NCBI GenBank assembly: GCA_031276615.1
Contig: JAISND010000100.1
Coordinates: 1 to 7,223 of the forward strand
DNA from: Treponema sp.
GTDB lineage: Bacteria; Spirochaetota; Spirochaetia; Treponematales; Breznakiellaceae
DNA: 7,223 nucleotides
Direction of reading: 5' to 3'
Part shown: positions 5,655 through 7,223 of the stretch, in pieces
Numbering within the stretch: position 1 is the first letter of the stretch
Layout: every line of letters begins with the position of its first letter
Program-made: the position numbers and the translations under genes
Notes under the pieces: model-generated
The model's input: only the letters and a program-made list of their open reading frames with translations
The model's database searches: none
What the model was told of the DNA's origin: nothing

Positions 5655-7223
5655 ATGAGAAAACCTGTTGTTCCCCGTATTTTTTCCCTCCTTGCCCTGT
5701 ACTGCGCCGTGTTCATCGTCCTGGTGCTGGTACAGTTTACCAGGCGGGGGAATTTTACCCAGCGTATCGGTCCCATGGTGATAAGCGGACAGTACCGGCC
5801 TGCCGGAGAAGGCGAAAGGGTCGGTCCCGGATCCCCCCTGTCGGGGGGTGTCAGCGTTTATTTCGGCGGCCTTGAATTCATGCTGAAAACCAGGGACGGC
5901 GACGGCGGATTTGCCCTTGTCGATGCCGGGGGCGGGCATGAGGAAGCGCTTCCCGAATACATGGCCCTTTCCGGAGATACGGCGAAGTTCCTCCTGCCCG
6001 GCGGATCCGAAGTTGCCTTTACCACCCGTTATTCGGGCGGCGTGCCGGAAATCCTGATAGACGGAAATTTTGCCGAAGGTTTTTCCGGGCTGGAACTTCC
6101 CTTCAGACTCCAGCGTTCGGCCAGAATGCGCGAAGGTTCCGACGGGCAGTTCAGCGTGTACCACGACGGGTTTTATTACAGTTTCAGCCGTTCCGTACAG
6201 GGAGAGGAAAACAGTGTTCTTTCCCTGAAGGCCGAATCTTCCCCTGTTTTCTACCGGGCAGTACCGGAAGAAAAAAGTTTCAGCCCCGCGGACTACATCG
6301 TGGAGCAGGCCGGGAGTTCCCAGTCCTTTAACGAGGCCCTTGCCAAATGGAGGGATCGGAATTTTTCCCTGTGGAACCAGAACATTTCCTCCCGGAATGA
6401 CGAGGATACGGTGGTTGCCTATGTCTGCGAAGCGCTGCGCCGGGGCAGTTACCGGGCCGCCGTCGCCGCGGTGTCCCCCGTCTTTCTTTCCGGCGGCCGC
6501 CGGAGCTACGAATCTTCCGTGTACCTGGGCGGCATGGATCTGGGTCTCCGTTCGTTTACCGCGGCGGAGCGCGAAAAAATCAGCCGGCTTTCCCGTCTTA
6601 TCAATGAAAAATCCCTCGAATTCCTGAAAGAGAGTCATGTGTTTGAATTTTTTGCCGTGCGGGGACTCATCAATTTTATTGACGACGGCGTGGAGCTGAT
6701 CCGTTCGATAGACCCCGCGACTCTAAGTCCCGATTTGAGCCCGGCGATTTTTGAAGGCTGCCAGGACCTGAAGCAGTGGCGTCCCCACGGGGACAACCCC
6801 TTTGAACGGCTTGTTGATCAGGCCTGTTATGTGATATCCGAAGGTGTCCGCAGGGATGAAAACAGGGTTTTGGTTTTCCGGGGCGGCAGCGCCGATATTG
6901 AATTTAACCTCAGGCTGGGAGCGGCCCTGCGCTCATGGGCGGAAGGGTCGGGCAATAACGACTGGGCGGCGCTGGGCCGTTCGTTAATACTTTCGGCTCT
7001 TTCTACCGGCGACGGCAGCGGTTCCGTGCCTCAAACCCTGGTACTCCCGGACGCCGGAAAATCCGGCGAAGCGCCGGGAACCCGCCTGAGCGCCGCCCGG
7101 CTTTACCGCATCCTCGATTCCGGCGAATACCGTCCCCGCGCCGCGGTAATCGGTTCGGGGGTAAACGGCATCTGGGCATGGACCGCCGCTTCGTCGGTCA
7201 GCGCGGCGCAGGACGGCAATGTG
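5655..7223 (+). CDS. Unrecognised membrane-anchored protein, 3' end beyond the window
   Basis: The frame is open from the ATG at 5655 to the right edge, 523 residues, with no stop. I do not recognise a family. Residues 10-28 (FSLLALYCAVFIVLVLVQF) form one hydrophobic anchor after a short basic N-terminus, with no clear cleavage site or lipobox, so an inner-membrane anchor with the rest outside the cytoplasm is inferred. Residues about 35-200 look beta-rich with many Gly/Phe/Tyr strands (GVSVYFGGLEFMLKT, FSVYHDGFYYSFSRS). From about 205 the sequence becomes more helical, with segments such as REKISRLSRLINEKSLEFLKE, and residues 340-352 read FIDDGVELIRSID. An in-frame TTG at 5652 is an alternative start; a stop at 5637 excludes anything much longer. 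The SD is weak (AGGGG, 5638-5642, 12 bases away). The gene is transcribed away from the TPR-TraB operon. A 329-residue open frame on the opposite strand is judged a shadow. Confidence 0.85.
   Translation, partial: MRKPVVPRIFSLLALYCAVFIVLVLVQFTRRGNFTQRIGPMVISGQYRPAGEGERVGPGSPLSGGVSVYFGGLEFMLKTRDGDGGFALVDAGGGHEEALPEYMALSGDTAKFLLPGGSEVAFTTRYSGGVPEILIDGNFAEGFSGLELPFRLQRSARMREGSDGQFSVYHDGFYYSFSRSVQGEENSVLSLKAESSPVFYRAVPEEKSFSPADYIVEQAGSSQSFNEALAKWRDRNFSLWNQNISSRNDEDTVVAYVCEALRRGSYRAAVAAVSPVFLSGGRRSYESSVYLGGMDLGLRSFTAAEREKISRLSRLINEKSLEFLKESHVFEFFAVRGLINFIDDGVELIRSIDPATLSPDLSPAIFEGCQDLKQWRPHGDNPFERLVDQACYVISEGVRRDENRVLVFRGGSADIEFNLRLGAALRSWAEGSGNNDWAALGRSLILSALSTGDGSGSVPQTLVLPDAGKSGEAPGTRLSAARLYRILDSGEYRPRAAVIGSGVNGIWAWTAASSVSAAQDGNV

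Noticed and set aside
5649..6638. 329-residue open frame on the minus strand
   Set aside because: It is opposite the plus-strand gene starting at 5655, which is open for at least 523 codons and has a sensible N-terminal anchor. The minus-strand product looks like a low-complexity shadow.

Overview
The window looks like a piece of a spirochaete chromosome, most likely Treponema or a close relative such as the insect-gut lineages. This is an inference from the protein families present, a spirochaete-style lipobox (LFSC) on a TPR lipoprotein, and moderately GC-rich, closely packed genes. No rRNA, tRNA, CRISPR array, phage gene or transposase gene was seen.

Layout, left to right. Positions 1-2025, minus strand: a two-gene unit in which a 74-residue NifU/Nfu-type Fe-S carrier is followed, with a short overlap, by a YgiQ-type radical SAM protein that runs off the left edge. 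Positions 2026-2339: a 314-base divergent intergenic region. It holds a good minus-strand promoter for the Fe-S unit, a plus-strand promoter for the next gene, and a series of hairpins. Positions 2091-2227 within it look like a small inverted-repeat (MITE-like) element flanked by TA. Positions 2340-2834, plus strand: a small membrane protein resembling DUF5362. It converges, with only 8 bases between stop codons, on a minus-strand operon (5540 to 2843) made of a TPR lipoprotein and then a TraB/PrgY-family membrane protein. Positions 5541-5654: a divergent promoter region. From 5655 to the right edge, plus strand: a large unrecognised membrane-anchored protein, cut by the window.

How the genes may work together. 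The Nfu-like carrier and YgiQ form an Fe-S donor and Fe-S client pair by position and overlap. The TPR lipoprotein and TraB protein are probably translationally coupled, because the SD of the second overlaps the stop codon of the first. Both are envelope-associated, as are the unknown anchored protein and the DUF5362-like protein, so the right two thirds of the window is about the cell envelope, in functions that are largely uncharacterised. The most unusual sequence is the structured intergenic region in front of the Fe-S unit. If the promoter at its far end is used, the whole element would be transcribed as a leader of nearly 200 nt.
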